Shown: positions 47,425 to 57,683 of the stretch, one piece after another | Numbering within the stretch: the first letter of the stretch is position 1 | How the letters are laid out: each line of letters starts with the position of its first letter | DNA from: Sphingobium sp. TKS | GTDB lineage: Bacteria > Pseudomonadota > Alphaproteobacteria > Sphingomonadales > Sphingomonadaceae | NCBI RefSeq assembly: GCF_001563265.1 | Contig: NZ_CP005083.1 | Span: 3,351,001 to 3,415,000 of the forward strand | Reading direction: 5' to 3' | Length of the DNA stretch: 64,000 nucleotides | Made by a program: the position numbers and the translations under genes | The notes under the pieces: model-generated | Told to the model about the DNA's origin: nothing | Databases searched by the model: none | Seen by the model: the letters and a program-made list of their open reading frames with translations, nothing else

Positions 47425-49017
47425 ATGTTGGACGCAAATCTCAAGGGCCAGCTCAAGGCCTATATGGCGAACATCACCCAGCCGATCGAGCTGGTGGCGT
47501 CGCTGGACGAAGGCGCGAAGAGCCGTGAACTCAAGACGCTGCTGGATGAGATCGCCGAACTGTCGGACAAGGTATCCATCACCACCGGCCCAAAAACCGA
47601 TAGCACCAAGCGCGTCCCCAGCTTCATGATCCGCCGTACCGGCACGGACATCGGCGTGACCTTCGCCGGCCTGCCCATGGGCCATGAATTCACCTCGCTC
47701 GTCCTCGCCCTGCTGCAAGTCGGCGGCCACCCGTCCAAGGCGGCGCAGGAACTGCTCCAGCAGATCAAGGACATCGACGGTGACTTCGCCTTCGAAACCT
47801 ATTTCTCGCTGTCCTGCCAGAACTGCCCCGATGTGGTGCAGGCGCTGAACCTGATGGCCGTCCTCAACCCCCGCATCAGCCACACCGCCATCGACGGCGC
47901 GCTATTCAAGGAAGAAGTCGACGCCCGCAAGGTCATGGCCGTCCCCACCGTCTTCCTGAACGGCGAACCCTTCGCCAGCGGCCGGATGGAACTGGAGCAG
48001 ATCGTCGCGAAGATCGACAGCGGCGCGGCCACCCGCGCAGCGGAGAAGATCAAGGCGCAAGACCCGTTCGAAGTGCTGATCGTCGGTGGCGGTCCCGCTG
48101 GCGCTGCGGCGGCGATCTATGCGGCGCGCAAGGGCATCCGCACCGGCGTCGCGGCGGAGCGCTTCGGCGGTCAGGTGCTCGACACCATGGATATCGAGAA
48201 TTTCATCTCGGTCAGCCGCACCGAAGGCCCCAAATTCGCCGCCGCGCTGGAAGCCCATGTGAAGGACTATGACGTCGAGATCATGAACCTGCAGAAGGCC
48301 GCCAAGCTGATCCCGGCCAAGACCGAAGGCGGCTATCATGAGGTCGTGCTGGGAAATGGCGCGTCCTTGAAGGGCAAGACCGTCATTCTCTCCACCGGCG
48401 CGCGCTGGCGGCAGATGGGCGTGCCCGGCGAAGACGAATATCGCAACAAGGGCGTGGCCTACTGCCCGCATTGCGACGGCCCGCTGTTCAAGGGCAAGCG
48501 CGTGGCGGTGATCGGCGGCGGCAATAGCGGCGTCGAGGCGGCCATCGACCTGGCCGGCATCGTCGCCCATGTGACTCTGATCGAGTATGACAGCCAGCTC
48601 CGCGCCGACGCCGTGCTCCAGCGCAAACTCGCCAGCCTGCCCAATGTCAGGATCATCACCTCGGCCCTCACGACCAAGGTGGACGGCAATGGCGAACGCG
48701 TCACCGGCCTCAGCTACAAGGATCGCAACAGCGGCACGGAGCATGATATCGAACTGGAAGGCATTTTCGTCCAGATCGGCCTCGTCCCGAACACCGAATG
48801 GCTGAAAGACACGATCGCCCTTTCCCCACGTGGCGAGATCGAGATCGACGCGCGCGGCGAAACCAGCCAGCCCGGCATCTTCGCGGCGGGCGACTGCACG
48901 ACTGTGCCCTACAAGCAGATCGTGATCGCTTGCGGAGCGGGCTCGACGGCGGCGCTCTCCGCCTTCGATTACTTGATCCGCCTGCCAGCGGCGGAGGAGA
49001 CCGCCGAAGCGGCCTGA
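47425..49017 (+). CDS. ahpF: Alkyl hydroperoxide reductase subunit F
   Basis: Flavoprotein disulfide reductase that passes electrons from NADH to AhpC. The N-terminal domain (1-200) is a double thioredoxin fold with a CQNCP motif ([12 protein letters not shown]), the FAD domain begins with [18 protein letters not shown], and the CXXC of the reductase part is CPHCDGPLF. The NADH motif is [11 protein letters not shown]. The start at ATG 47425 gives [14 protein letters not shown], as in E. coli AhpF; GGAG lies 8 bases before it. ATG 47413 is four codons earlier. Length is 530. Confidence 0.97.
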   Translation: MLDANLKGQLKAYMANITQPIELVASLDEGAKSRELKTLLDEIAELSDKVSITTGPKTDSTKRVPSFMIRRTGTDIGVTFAGLPMGHEFTSLVLALLQVGGHPSKAAQELLQQIKDIDGDFAFETYFSLSCQNCPDVVQALNLMAVLNPRISHTAIDGALFKEEVDARKVMAVPTVFLNGEPFASGRMELEQIVAKIDSGAATRAAEKIKAQDPFEVLIVGGGPAGAAAAIYAARKGIRTGVAAERFGGQVLDTMDIENFISVSRTEGPKFAAALEAHVKDYDVEIMNLQKAAKLIPAKTEGGYHEVVLGNGASLKGKTVILSTGARWRQMGVPGEDEYRNKGVAYCPHCDGPLFKGKRVAVIGGGNSGVEAAIDLAGIVAHVTLIEYDSQLRADAVLQRKLASLPNVRIITSALTTKVDGNGERVTGLSYKDRNSGTEHDIELEGIFVQIGLVPNTEWLKDTIALSPRGEIEIDARGETSQPGIFAAGDCTTVPYKQIVIACGAGSTAALSAFDYLIRLPAAEETAEAA

Positions 49018-49177
49018 TCATCCGGGCCAAAGAATCGCGGGGCGGCGGATTCCACGGGAGGATCAGCCGCCCTTGCCTCATCCAAGCCACTCAAAAGACA
49101 CGCGATTGTAAAGTTAATGTCTTTTTCACCATGATTCGCGATTCTGGGCGGCGTCAATTACGCAAGCAGGTATCGTC

Positions 49178-49477
49178 ATGGCGCCATGTGCCTATCGCAA
49201 TCCGGAATGGCTGTCAGCGGTCTACGCCATGGTCGACGATGTCTGCGCGCGGGATGGCGCCCCTCCGCCGGGGATGATCGGTGCCCTGACCCGCCTCATC
49301 GACAGCGCGCAAAGCGATCGCTCGGCGGACAATTTCCTTCCCCGTGCACAGGACATGCTGCTGGCCATCCACCGCCTGCGCGCCTCCCTCGCGCAATCCG
49401 ATTCCCAGGCCAGCGCGATCCGCGGCGAGCTTCGCCTGATGTGCAACGACTGGATCAAGTCGGCCCGCTTCTGCTAA
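49178..49477 (+). CDS. Small hypothetical protein
   Basis: A 99-residue frame from ATG 49178 (MAPCAYRNPEWLSAVYAM), with three widely spaced cysteines, predicted helical, no signal or membrane helix. No recognised family. It begins 160 bases after ahpF, with no strong ribosome site, and converges on the L,D-transpeptidase gene. Coding is plausible from composition but not proven. Confidence 0.5.
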   Translation: MAPCAYRNPEWLSAVYAMVDDVCARDGAPPPGMIGALTRLIDSAQSDRSADNFLPRAQDMLLAIHRLRASLAQSDSQASAIRGELRLMCNDWIKSARFC

Positions 49478-49489
49478 CCCGAATTCCTC

Positions 49490-50122
49490 TTAACGCCGCA
49501 TCAAGCGCAGCCGGAAAATCCCCGGATCGACCTCCAGCATCGGCGCGGCCGTCTCATCCCGCTGCGCCAGCACCACCGGCGCTTGCGGCGCGAAAGTCAC
49601 GACGGCGCTTCCCGGATCGCCCACCACCAGCGCATCCACCATCAACACCGGACTCAATCGGTCCGAGGTCACACTGACCAGAGTCCCGACTTGCGTCATC
49701 CCGAACAGCTTGCGCGCAAAGGCATAAGGCAGCCTGATGCACCCATGGCTCGCCGGATGGCCGGGATTATGCCCCGCATGGAGCGCAATCCCGTCCCAGG
49801 TCAGCCGCTGCATGAAGGGCATGGGCGCGTTGGAATAGATGTTCGACCGATGCCATTCCCGCTTCTGCAGCACCGGAAACTCCCCGGTCGGCGTGCGATG
49901 CCCCTTCATGCCCGTCGACACGCTGGCAATCCCGACCAGCCGGTCGCCATCATAGACATGCACCATCTGTCGCTCGATGCTGATCACCATATAGAGCGGC
50001 CCGACGAACGGCCCCTCCTCCAGCCAGCGATAGCCCCCCGGCCCCACCGGCTCCTGCCCCGCCACGGGCACGGCGATCACGCACAGCAGCGGCAAAAGCA
50101 TCCAGGTTAGAAAGGCGCGCAT
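49490..50122 (-). CDS. L,D-transpeptidase (YkuD domain)
   Basis: Exported enzyme that forms 3-3 cross-links or attaches proteins to peptidoglycan. The active-site motif HAGHNPGHPASHGCIRLP holds the catalytic cysteine (SHGC). The start at ATG 50122 gives MRAFLTWMLLPLLCVIAVPVAG, a clear signal peptide, and 210 residues. Long in-frame sequence upstream of it to 50404 is unconvincing. Confidence 0.93.
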   Translation of the reverse strand: MRAFLTWMLLPLLCVIAVPVAGQEPVGPGGYRWLEEGPFVGPLYMVISIERQMVHVYDGDRLVGIASVSTGMKGHRTPTGEFPVLQKREWHRSNIYSNAPMPFMQRLTWDGIALHAGHNPGHPASHGCIRLPYAFARKLFGMTQVGTLVSVTSDRLSPVLMVDALVVGDPGSAVVTFAPQAPVVLAQRDETAAPMLEVDPGIFRLRLMRR

Positions 50123-50196
50123 CAACACTTTCTTAACCACAAGACGCGCCAGCGCCAGCCCCTGATCGGCCCGCCCAGGTTCAGACTGGGACGATG

Positions 50197-50796
50197 CTAC
50201 AGCAAGCTCAATTGCGCGACCGGCGCGAAGCTCCTGCGGTGCAGCGGCGTCGGCCCATGTTCGCGCAGCGCGGCCAGATGCTTGGCGCTGCCATAGCCCT
50301 TGTTGCTTTCCCAACCATAATGGGGATGCACCGCCGCCGCCTCGATCATCATCCGGTCGCGTGCTTCTTTCGCCAGGATGGAGGCCGCCGCGATCGACAG
50401 ACATTTGGCGTCACCCTCGACCACCGCCGTCGATGCCCAGCGCCATTGCGGGCAGCGATTGCCGTCCACCAGCACATGCGCGCAATCCTGGGTCAACGCC
50501 TCGACCGCCCGCCTCATCGCCAGCATGGTCGCCCAGAGGATGTTGAGGCTGTCAATCTCCTCGACCGAAGCGACGCCCAGCCCCCAGCACAGCGCCCGCG
50601 CCTTGATCTCCCCCTCCAGCATGGCGCGCCGGGCAGCGCTCAACTGCTTGCTGTCGTTGAGACCTTGCGGGCAATCCTCCTGCCGCAGGATCACCGCCCC
50701 CGCCACGACCGGCCCGGCCAGCGGGCCGCGCCCTGCCTCGTCCACCCCGGCAACCAGTCCCGGATGATGCAGCAGTTCATGGGAAAAATCAGGCAT
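50197..50796 (-). CDS. rnhB: Ribonuclease HII
   Basis: Removes RNA from RNA-DNA hybrids and single ribonucleotides. The [19 protein letters not shown] motif supplies the first two acidic residues, and [13 protein letters not shown] is the family helix. ATG 50796 gives 199 residues and overlaps the thiD stop by 8 bases. With rnhA this is the second RNase H in the window. Confidence 0.95.
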   Translation of the reverse strand: MPDFSHELLHHPGLVAGVDEAGRGPLAGPVVAGAVILRQEDCPQGLNDSKQLSAARRAMLEGEIKARALCWGLGVASVEEIDSLNILWATMLAMRRAVEALTQDCAHVLVDGNRCPQWRWASTAVVEGDAKCLSIAAASILAKEARDRMMIEAAAVHPHYGWESNKGYGSAKHLAALREHGPTPLHRRSFAPVAQLSLL

Positions 50797-51550
50797 GGTC
50801 GTGAAACCCGAAAGGCGCGCCCATCGGCCCATGTCCCTGCCCTAGTCCCGGTGCGAGAGCGAGCGCCTCCCGCACATATTTGCGCCCGCGTTCGATGGCG
50901 TCGACCAGATCCAGACCCTGCCCCAGCCCGGTCGCGATCGCGCTGGCCAGCGTGCAGCCGGTGCCATGGGTGTGCGGCGTATCGATTCGCGCATTGCTCC
51001 ACGCCTTGAGAACGCCCTGTGGCCCGATCAGCCGGTCCGTCAGCATCGGCCCCTCGCCATGGCCGCCCTTGGCCAGCACATGGGTTGCAAAACGGATCGC
51101 GATCTCCTCCCCGCCCAGCGCTTCCAGCTCCGGGATATTGGGCGTGACCAGCGTGGCCAGCGCCATCAGCTTCTCAAAGGCGGCGACGGTCGCCTCGTTC
51201 GCCAGCGCGGAACCGCTGGTGGCCACCATGACCGGATCGAAGACGATCGGCACGCCCTCCAGCGCCGCCAGCCGCTCCGCCACAGCCACCGCCGTTTCCG
51301 CCGATCCGATCATGCCGATCTTCACCGCATCGACCCCGATATCGCTGATGACACTCTCCATCTGTTGGAGCACCATGTCGGTCGGGATCGGATGAACGCC
51401 CTGCACGCCCAGCGTATTCTGCGCGGTAATCGCGGTGATCGCTGTCATGGCATGGCCGCCGAGCAGCGTCACGGTGCGGATATCCGCCTGGACGCCCGCG
51501 CCCCCCCCGCTGTCGGACCCGGCAATGATGAGGATGCGCGCGGAAGTCAT
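50789..51550 (-). CDS. thiD: Hydroxymethylpyrimidine/phosphomethylpyrimidine kinase
   Basis: Ribokinase-fold enzyme of thiamine synthesis. It shows [29 protein letters not shown] and the anion-hole motif [16 protein letters not shown]. Length is 253 residues. No TPP riboswitch is seen. Its start overlaps the DUF1272 stop (ATGA) and its stop overlaps rnhB, so expression is linked to glmM. Confidence 0.95.
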   Translation of the reverse strand: MTSARILIIAGSDSGGGAGVQADIRTVTLLGGHAMTAITAITAQNTLGVQGVHPIPTDMVLQQMESVISDIGVDAVKIGMIGSAETAVAVAERLAALEGVPIVFDPVMVATSGSALANEATVAAFEKLMALATLVTPNIPELEALGGEEIAIRFATHVLAKGGHGEGPMLTDRLIGPQGVLKAWSNARIDTPHTHGTGCTLASAIATGLGQGLDLVDAIERGRKYVREALALAPGLGQGHGPMGAPFGFHDHA

Positions 51551-51771
51551 GCCTTGAAATGCCGCTCCGTCGAAGCCGGATGGCGTTTGAGCGCATCGCC
51601 GGTCCGGGTCGGCCGGTCCATCAATTCACCGCCGCAATTGGGACAACGATCGTCCAGCGCCTCAGCGCATGACGCGCAGAATGTGCATTCGAAGGAACAG
51701 ATAAATGCCCCCGGTTCATCGGCGGGCAGGTCCGTCCCGCAACGCTCGCAATCGGGCCGCAATTCCAGCAT
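51547..51771 (-). CDS. DUF1272 zinc-ribbon-like protein
   Basis: A 74-residue protein starting [19 protein letters not shown], with CERC, CSFECTFCASC and CPNC clusters, as in DUF1272. The eight cysteines suggest two zinc sites. Function is unknown. The ATG at 51771 shares its base with the glmM stop, and its own stop overlaps the thiD start. Confidence 0.9.
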   Translation of the reverse strand: MLELRPDCERCGTDLPADEPGAFICSFECTFCASCAEALDDRCPNCGGELMDRPTRTGDALKRHPASTERHFKA

Positions 51772-53111
51772 CAGGCAGCCGCCTTCGCCACGGCGTCGCA
51801 GATGCGCTCGACCACGTCCTTGACCTGCTCCTCCCGGTCGCCCTCGGCCATCACGCGGATGACCGGCTCCGTGCCCGAAGGCCGGATCACCAGCCGCCCG
51901 CACCCGTTCAACTCCGCCTCGGCCTGGGCGATCGCCCGCTTCACATCCTCATGCTCCAGCGGCTTGCCACCGGAGAAGCGGACATTCTTGAGCAATTGCG
52001 GCACCGGATCGAACTGATGCAGCACTTCGCTCGCAGGCTTGCCCGATCGCACCAGCGCCGCCAGCACCTGCAACCCCGCCACGGTGCCGTCGCCGGTCGT
52101 CGCATAGTCGGAAAGGATCATATGCCCTGACTGCTCGCCACCGACGTTGAAACCGCCCTCGCGCATCCGCTCCAGCACATAGCGGTCGCCCACCTTGGTC
52201 CGCTCCAGCGCCATGCCCTGACCCACAAGGAAACGCTCCAGTCCCAGGTTCGACATCACCGTCGCCACCAGCCCGCCGCCGCGCAGCATCCCCGCCTTCG
52301 CGAAATTGCCTGCGATCAGCGCCATGATCTGGTCGCCGTCGACGATCGCGCCATGTTCGTCCACCACGATCAGCCGGTCGGCATCGCCATCCAGCGCAAT
52401 GCCTATGTCCGCGCCCGCCGACACCACCGTTTCCTGCAACAGCAACGGCGCGGTCGATCCGCACTGGTCGTTGATATTGATGCCATTGGGCGTGACGCCG
52501 ATCGCCACCACCTCTGCCCCCAATTCCCAGAGGGCCGAGGGCGCGACCTGATAAGCGGCCCCATTGGCGCAATCGACCACGATCTTGAGGCCATCCAGCC
52601 GAAGGTCGGCCGGAAAGCTGGATTTGACGGCATGGATATAGCGGCCCCGAGCGTCCTCCACGCGACGGGCGCGGCCGATTTCCTGCGACGCGGCAAGCGG
52701 AATATCTTGGCTTAGCATCGCCTCGATCTTCAGCTCATCCTCATCCGACAGCTTGTAGCCATCCGGCCCGAACAGCTTGATGCCATTGTCGAAATAGGGG
52801 TTGTGGCTGGCCGATATCATCACGCCCAGATCGGCGCGCATCGAATGGGCGAGCAGCGCCACCGCCGGAGTCGGGATCGGCCCGAACTGCACCACATCCA
52901 TGCCGACGGCGGTGAAACCCGCGACCAGCGCATTTTCCACCATATAGCCCGACAGGCGCGTGTCCTTGCCGATGACGACGCGATGGCGATGCGTGCCGCG
53001 CTGGAAATGCTTGCCCGCCGCCATGCCGACCTTCATCGCCAGTTCGGCGGTCATCGGCCATTGGTTGGTGCGTCCGCGAATGCCGTCCGTGCCGAAATAT
53101 TTTCTGCTCAT
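51771..53111 (-). CDS. glmM: Phosphoglucosamine mutase
   Basis: Converts glucosamine-6-phosphate to glucosamine-1-phosphate for UDP-GlcNAc synthesis. The N-terminus [16 protein letters not shown] is diagnostic; the active-site phosphoserine is in [17 protein letters not shown]; the metal loop is [14 protein letters not shown]; the phosphate loop is [15 protein letters not shown]. Length is 446 residues. It heads the glmM-DUF1272-thiD-rnhB group and is divergent from the symporter gene (86-base gap). Confidence 0.97.
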   Translation of the reverse strand: MSRKYFGTDGIRGRTNQWPMTAELAMKVGMAAGKHFQRGTHRHRVVIGKDTRLSGYMVENALVAGFTAVGMDVVQFGPIPTPAVALLAHSMRADLGVMISASHNPYFDNGIKLFGPDGYKLSDEDELKIEAMLSQDIPLAASQEIGRARRVEDARGRYIHAVKSSFPADLRLDGLKIVVDCANGAAYQVAPSALWELGAEVVAIGVTPNGININDQCGSTAPLLLQETVVSAGADIGIALDGDADRLIVVDEHGAIVDGDQIMALIAGNFAKAGMLRGGGLVATVMSNLGLERFLVGQGMALERTKVGDRYVLERMREGGFNVGGEQSGHMILSDYATTGDGTVAGLQVLAALVRSGKPASEVLHQFDPVPQLLKNVRFSGGKPLEHEDVKRAIAQAEAELNGCGRLVIRPSGTEPVIRVMAEGDREEQVKDVVERICDAVAKAAA

Positions 53112-53196
53112 AATCCCTGCCCGCCCATGCGGTTAAACCTCTCATCATTCCCATAGCAATCTTTGTTCGACTTTCCAGCAAGGAGCAGCCATCCCT

Positions 53197-54576
53197 TTGC
53201 AAATGGACGGATTCAATGCAGCGGTCGACGCCCTTTCCGGCGCGGTCTTCTTCAAGGTGCCGGTGCTGGGGACGCAGATCGAGCTGATCGTGCTCTATCT
53301 GGCGCTGCCGATGCTGTTCTTCACCGTCTGGCTGGGCTTTCCCAATCTGACCGCGGTCGGCAGGGCGCTGCGCATCCTCAAGACCCAGCCGCATGAGGGC
53401 GAGGCGAAGGGCGACGTCAGCCAATGGGGCGCGCTGTCGACGGCGCTGTCCGGCACGATCGGCCTGGGCAATATCGCGGGCGTGGCGGTGGCGCTGACGA
53501 TGGGCGGGCCGGGCGCGATCCTCTGGATGTTCATCATCGGCTGGTTCGCCATGACGGTGAAGATGGCGGAGGTAACGCTGGGCCTCAAATATCGCACCTT
53601 CGACAGCCGGGGCCATGTGCATGGCGGGCCGATGTATGTGCTCAAAGCCGTGGGCGCGGCGCGGGGCTGGCCGAAGATCGGGCTGCTATTGGGCGGGTTC
53701 TACGCCTTTTTCGCGCTGTTCGGGGCAATCCCGATGGTGCAGGTCAACCAAAGCTTCGCGCAGGTGAAAGTGGTGACGGGCTTCAGCAATGGCTGGGCCT
53801 ATGGCACGATCCTCGCGGGTGCGGTGGCACTGGTGACTTTGGGCGGCGCTGCCTGGCTGGGGGAAGTGGCGAAGAGGCTGACGCCGCTCAAGGTCGCGGT
53901 CTATATGATCGGCGTGGCGACGGTGCTGATCCTGCACGCCGCCGCCATTCCAGCCGCGCTGACGGAAATCTGGCAAGGCGCCTGGAACGGACAGGCCGCG
54001 ACCGGCGGCGCCGTGGGCGCGTTCGTTTCGGGAATGCGGCGCGCGGTGTTCGCGAGCGAGGCAGGCGTGGGGTCGGCGGTCATGGCGCATAGCCTGGCGC
54101 GGGCGCGGCATCCGGTGTCCGAGGGGCTGGTCGCGCTGCTGGAGCCGTTGCTCGGCACGATGATCGTCTGCGCCTTGGGCGGGCTGGCGCTGGTGGTCGC
54201 GGGCACATGGAAATCGGGGCTGGAGGGCATTGCCATCACCTCCGCCGCCTTCGCGCAGGTGTCGCACTCCTTTCCATGGCTGCTGGCGGTGGTCGTGGTG
54301 CTGTTCGCTTATTCGACGCTGGTCGCCTGGGGCTTCTATGGCTTGCAGGCCTGGGGCTATCTGTTCGGCAACGGACCCAAGGCGCAGTGGAGCTACAAGA
54401 TTCTCTACATCATCGCCCTACCCCCGGCGGCGGCCATCGATCTCGGCCGGGTGGTCGGCATTGTCGACAGCAGCTTCTTCCTGATGGCGATCCCCAATGT
54501 GATCGCACTCTACCTCTGCGCCGGGGAATTGCGGCGCGATGTGCGCAATTATCTGGCGACACCCGAGGAGGATTAA
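53197..54576 (+). CDS. Alanine/glycine:cation symporter family protein (AGCS)
   Basis: Inner-membrane sodium/amino-acid symporter of the AGCS type. About ten membrane helices and the motif SGTIGLGNIAGVAVALTMGGPG are visible; GGPMYVLK is a typical AGCS loop. Length is 459 residues from TTG 53197, preceded by AAGGAG about 10 bases upstream; ATG 53203 is two codons later. The stop overlaps the end of the M24 peptidase gene by 4 bases, convergently. Confidence 0.93.
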   Translation: MQMDGFNAAVDALSGAVFFKVPVLGTQIELIVLYLALPMLFFTVWLGFPNLTAVGRALRILKTQPHEGEAKGDVSQWGALSTALSGTIGLGNIAGVAVALTMGGPGAILWMFIIGWFAMTVKMAEVTLGLKYRTFDSRGHVHGGPMYVLKAVGAARGWPKIGLLLGGFYAFFALFGAIPMVQVNQSFAQVKVVTGFSNGWAYGTILAGAVALVTLGGAAWLGEVAKRLTPLKVAVYMIGVATVLILHAAAIPAALTEIWQGAWNGQAATGGAVGAFVSGMRRAVFASEAGVGSAVMAHSLARARHPVSEGLVALLEPLLGTMIVCALGGLALVVAGTWKSGLEGIAITSAAFAQVSHSFPWLLAVVVVLFAYSTLVAWGFYGLQAWGYLFGNGPKAQWSYKILYIIALPPAAAIDLGRVVGIVDSSFFLMAIPNVIALYLCAGELRRDVRNYLATPEED

Positions 54577-55895
54577 CGCGCCATCGCCGTTTCGATTTCC
54601 TCGACGGTTCGGGGAATGCCTTCGCTCAGGCGCTGCGATCCGGTCGGCGTGATCAGATAGAGATCTTCGATCCGAATGCCATAATTGGCGGATTGGACAT
54701 AAAGGCCCGGCTCCACGGTAATGACCGCGCCCGCCGGCAGCGGCTTGGACATGTCGCCCACGTCATGGACATCAAGGCCGACCAGATGACCAAGGCCATG
54801 GGTGAAATCATCGACCCGCCCGGCCTTGCGGAAGACATCTTTCGCGGCCTCCACCAGATCCTCATAATAGACCCCGGCCTTGAGCTTGGCCACGGCGGCG
54901 GCCTGAGCGGCGAGTACCAGTTCATAGGATGCGCGCTGTTCAGCACTAAACTTGCCGCTGGCGGGGAAGGTCCGCGTCACGTCGCAGGCATAGCCACCGA
55001 CCGAAGCGGCCGCGTCGATCAGGATCAGGTCATTGGGTCCGATGACCCCGCTGCCGCCGGTATAATGCAGCGAAGCCGCGTTGCGCCCGGTGGCGACGAT
55101 GCTGTCATAGGCCAACCCCTCTCCTCCCCCGGCGCGGAAAGCATCCTCCAATATGGCCTTGAGCTGCCTTTCGCTCATGCCGGGCCGCACTTGCTTCATC
55201 GCCGCGATATGGCCGCGCGCCGTTGCCGCCGTCGCCCTGCGCATCAGGTCGAGTTCGCGCGGTTCCTTGACGATGCGGAGCGAAGGCAGCAGGCCGCTCT
55301 CATCCTTGAGCGAAACGCCGGGCACGCGCTGCATCACCTTGCCGTAAAGCTCCAGCCCCTGGGGCACCGGCGCGGATGCGCTGACGATAGGGCCAAGGAA
55401 ATGCAGCGTCTTGGACCGTTCGGCCAGGGTGGTGACGAGGCCTCCCAGACCGCTGGTGCGCGACACGCGGGCAAAGCCGGTGCGCCGCTCCAGTTCCGTG
55501 CCCAAAGGCAGGCGTTCGACCTCCCAACGCTCCGCCTCCGGATCGCGCGAGGGGAGCAGCAGCCATTCCTTGATCGTCCGCTCGGCGGGCGCCATGACGA
55601 GAATCGCGCCGGGTTCATCGACGATGCCGGTCAGCCAGGCAAAGTCCCCGTCCTGCACGAAGGGCGGCGCGACGGCGGCGGCAATTTCTACCGGCCCGGC
55701 GCCATAAACGACGGCGACACCGTCTTTCAGCAATTCCATGACGCGACGGCGGCGTTCGCGAAACACATCCGGGGTGAAAGGCGAAGTGCCCGCCGGGGTC
55801 GCGAAGCCCTGCGGCGGCAATGTCTGTGCGATGAGTCGCGTGGAAAGGACCAGCGATGCCGTGGCGCCCGCCAACATGGTCCGCCGATTATACAT
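54573..55895 (-). CDS. M24-family aminopeptidase P-like protein
   Basis: Xaa-Pro peptidase-like enzyme of the pita-bread fold. Metal ligands are visible: the two aspartates in LILIDAAASVGGYACDVTRTF, split here as IDAAA and CDVTRTF, the histidine in FTHGLGHLVGLDVHD, and the glutamates in VEPGLYV and RIEDLYL. The start at ATG 55895 has GGGAGA nearby and gives MYNRRTMLAGATASLVLS, which looks like a Tat signal peptide, so the enzyme is probably exported. Most aminopeptidase P enzymes are cytoplasmic. 440 residues. Confidence 0.9.
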   Translation of the reverse strand: MYNRRTMLAGATASLVLSTRLIAQTLPPQGFATPAGTSPFTPDVFRERRRRVMELLKDGVAVVYGAGPVEIAAAVAPPFVQDGDFAWLTGIVDEPGAILVMAPAERTIKEWLLLPSRDPEAERWEVERLPLGTELERRTGFARVSRTSGLGGLVTTLAERSKTLHFLGPIVSASAPVPQGLELYGKVMQRVPGVSLKDESGLLPSLRIVKEPRELDLMRRATAATARGHIAAMKQVRPGMSERQLKAILEDAFRAGGGEGLAYDSIVATGRNAASLHYTGGSGVIGPNDLILIDAAASVGGYACDVTRTFPASGKFSAEQRASYELVLAAQAAAVAKLKAGVYYEDLVEAAKDVFRKAGRVDDFTHGLGHLVGLDVHDVGDMSKPLPAGAVITVEPGLYVQSANYGIRIEDLYLITPTGSQRLSEGIPRTVEEIETAMAR

Positions 55896-56022
55896 AGAGT
55901 TCTCCCTTGCTGCGCCAAACAGGAGCATGAAAGGAAGCGGGCGGCAAGGGGCGTATCAGGGTGATGATACAGTAAAGACCCCGCCAAAGGGCGAGGCCTT
56001 TCATGATGTCTGCGGCGGCGGG

Positions 56023-56205
56023 TCAGATCTTGTCGCCCAGGGCGCCTTTCACCGAACCCTTGATGTCCTGAACGGTGCCCTTGCCCTTCTGGGCCTGGCC
56101 TTCCGCCACCAGATCGGGATCGCGCCGGTTGCGGCCTACGGCTTCCTTGACGGCGCCTGCGGCCTTATTGCCTGCGGCCTTTGCCTTGTCGGTCAGTTCG
56201 CCCAT
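56023..56205 (-). CDS. CsbD-family stress protein
   Basis: A 60-residue CsbD-like protein (MGELTDKAKAAGNKAAGAVK, later GKGTVQDIKGSVKGALGD). Family members are general-stress proteins of unknown function with helical, charged sequence. AGGAGA is 7 bases before the ATG at 56205. Confidence 0.92.
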   Translation of the reverse strand: MGELTDKAKAAGNKAAGAVKEAVGRNRRDPDLVAEGQAQKGKGTVQDIKGSVKGALGDKI

Positions 56206-56344
56206 GGAATGTCTCCTGTCAGTTGCTCTTGCAGGGTCAACCAATGGAGTTGGCGGAAGGTTGCCATCGGTGCGGATGCGAAATGGTGGCTTTGGGTAGA
56301 TAGGAGACGGTCTGCTTCGCGCTGCTTTCCTTGAAGCGCATCGT

Positions 56345-56424
56345 GCTCCTGCGAAGGCAGGAGCCCAGTTCCTACGGTGCGATGATCCACAAGCGGCGGA
56401 ACTGGGTTCCTGCCTTCGCAGGAA
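56345..56424. repeat. REP-type hairpin pair, GCTCCTGC family
   Basis: GCTCCTGC/GCAGGAGC (56345-56364) and TTCCTGC/GCAGGAA (56407-56424) flank a dyad CCCAGTTCC (56364-56372) and GGAACTGGG (56398-56406). The element would fold as one long hairpin with a cruciform arm at each end. Together with the rpsI terminator it fills most of the 56206-56530 spacer; no other feature is seen there. Confidence 0.75.
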
Positions 56425-56474
56425 CACATATCCACTCAATGGCAGCTAATGGCCGAAATCGGCCTTTTGCGCAC

Positions 56475-56502
56475 AAAAAGAAAAGGGCCGGAAAACCGGC
56501 CC
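56475..56502 (-). terminator. Terminator after rpsI
   Basis: On the minus strand GGGCCGG (56496-56502), loop TTTT, CCGGCCC (56485-56491) is followed by TTTTCTTTTT (56475-56484), a standard intrinsic terminator for rplM-rpsI, 28 bases after the stop. Confidence 0.9.
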
Positions 56503-56530
56503 CTTCCCCAATTTCGTTCCGATCGAAAGA

Positions 56531-57073
56531 TCAGCGCTTCGAGAACTGGAAGCTGCGGCGGGCCTTGGCCTTGCCGTACTTCTTACGCTCGACGGCGCGG
56601 CTGTCGCGGGTCAGGAAGCCTTCGGCCTTGACCGCGCTACGCAGCGCCGGCTCGTACTTCGACAGAGCCTGGGCGATACCGTGCTTGACCGCACCGGCCT
56701 GGCCCGACAGACCGCCGCCCTTGACGGTGGCGATCACGTCGTACTGACCTTCGCGCTCGGTGACGCCGAAGGGCTGGTTGATCACCAGACGCAGGGTCGG
56801 GCGGGCGAAATAGATTTCCTGATCGCGGCCGTTGACCGTGATCTTGCCGGTGCCGGGCTTCACCCAGACGCGAGCGACGGCGTCCTTACGACGGCCAGTC
56901 GCATAGGCGCGGCCGAGGCTGTCGATTTCCTGGGCGCGCAGCGGAGCCGAAGGCTGGACCGGAGCGATCGGCGCGTCAGCAGCGATGGGCGCTTCCGCAG
57001 CAGCGGTGGCGGGCGCCGGGGCGTTGGCGGTCAGCGACGCGAGGTCGGACAGGGACTGGCGGTTATCGGACAT
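56531..57073 (-). CDS. rpsI: 30S ribosomal protein S9 with N-terminal extension
   Basis: Ribosomal small-subunit protein whose C-terminal tail reaches the P site. The core starts near residue 58 ([14 protein letters not shown]) and ends with the conserved basic tail [13 protein letters not shown]. About 55 Ala/Pro-rich residues precede the core, so the 180-residue product is longer than E. coli S9 (130). The ATG overlaps the rplM stop (TAATG). Confidence 0.97.
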   Translation of the reverse strand: MSDNRQSLSDLASLTANAPAPATAAAEAPIAADAPIAPVQPSAPLRAQEIDSLGRAYATGRRKDAVARVWVKPGTGKITVNGRDQEIYFARPTLRLVINQPFGVTEREGQYDVIATVKGGGLSGQAGAVKHGIAQALSKYEPALRSAVKAEGFLTRDSRAVERKKYGKAKARRSFQFSKR

Positions 57074-57552
57074 TATGCACCCACCTTGTTCTTGCGGTTG
57101 CGCGACGCGAAATCGAGCACTTCGGGGTTCTGCGCTTCGTGGGGATGCTCAGCGCCGGCGAAGATGCGCAGGTTGCGCATCTGCTGGCGGCCCAGCGGAC
57201 CACGGGGGATCATGCGCTCGACGGCCTTTTCAAGCACGCGCTCGGGGAAACGGCCTTCCAGAATCTTCTGGGGGGTGGTTTCCTTGATGCCGCCGGCATA
57301 GCCAGTGTGCTTGTAATAGACCTTGTCAGTCAGCTTGCGGCCGGTGAACTTCACCTTGCCCGCATTGACGATGATGACATTGTCACCGCAATCGACATGG
57401 GGCGTGAAGCTCGTCTTGTGCTTGCCGCGCAGGATGTTCGCGACGGTCGAGGCGAGGCGGCCGACGACGAGGCCTTCCGCGTCGATCAAAATCCACTTCT
57501 TTTCGACCGTGGCCGGGGTTGCCGGCTTGGTGGTCTTCATCAGCGCCTTCAT
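57073..57552 (-). CDS. rplM: 50S ribosomal protein L13
   Basis: Early assembly protein of the large subunit. [33 protein letters not shown] and [18 protein letters not shown] are diagnostic. I use ATG 57552 (159 residues), with ATG 57540 as an alternative; the extra N-terminal residues are Lys/Thr/Ala-rich. It is co-transcribed with rpsI. Confidence 0.96.
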   Translation of the reverse strand: MKALMKTTKPATPATVEKKWILIDAEGLVVGRLASTVANILRGKHKTSFTPHVDCGDNVIIVNAGKVKFTGRKLTDKVYYKHTGYAGGIKETTPQKILEGRFPERVLEKAVERMIPRGPLGRQQMRNLRIFAGAEHPHEAQNPEVLDFASRNRKNKVGA

Positions 57553-57683
57553 GGTGCCAATACTCCAGTTGAAATTAGTCACCGATCACCGTCACCGGCT
57601 TTCGGAAGATGCGCGCTAATGACGGGTGAGGCGCGCCAAGTCAAGAGATTCGGCGGGATTGCTGACGGGTAAAATAATACCTG

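Noticed and set aside
49085..49177. Promoter or dyad (AATCGCG/CGCGATT) before the 99-residue gene
   Set aside because: Arms are short and spacing to any -10 box is irregular.
54207..55964. 585-codon open frame on the plus strand
   Set aside because: Starts inside the symporter and runs antisense to the M24 peptidase; no recognisable fold.
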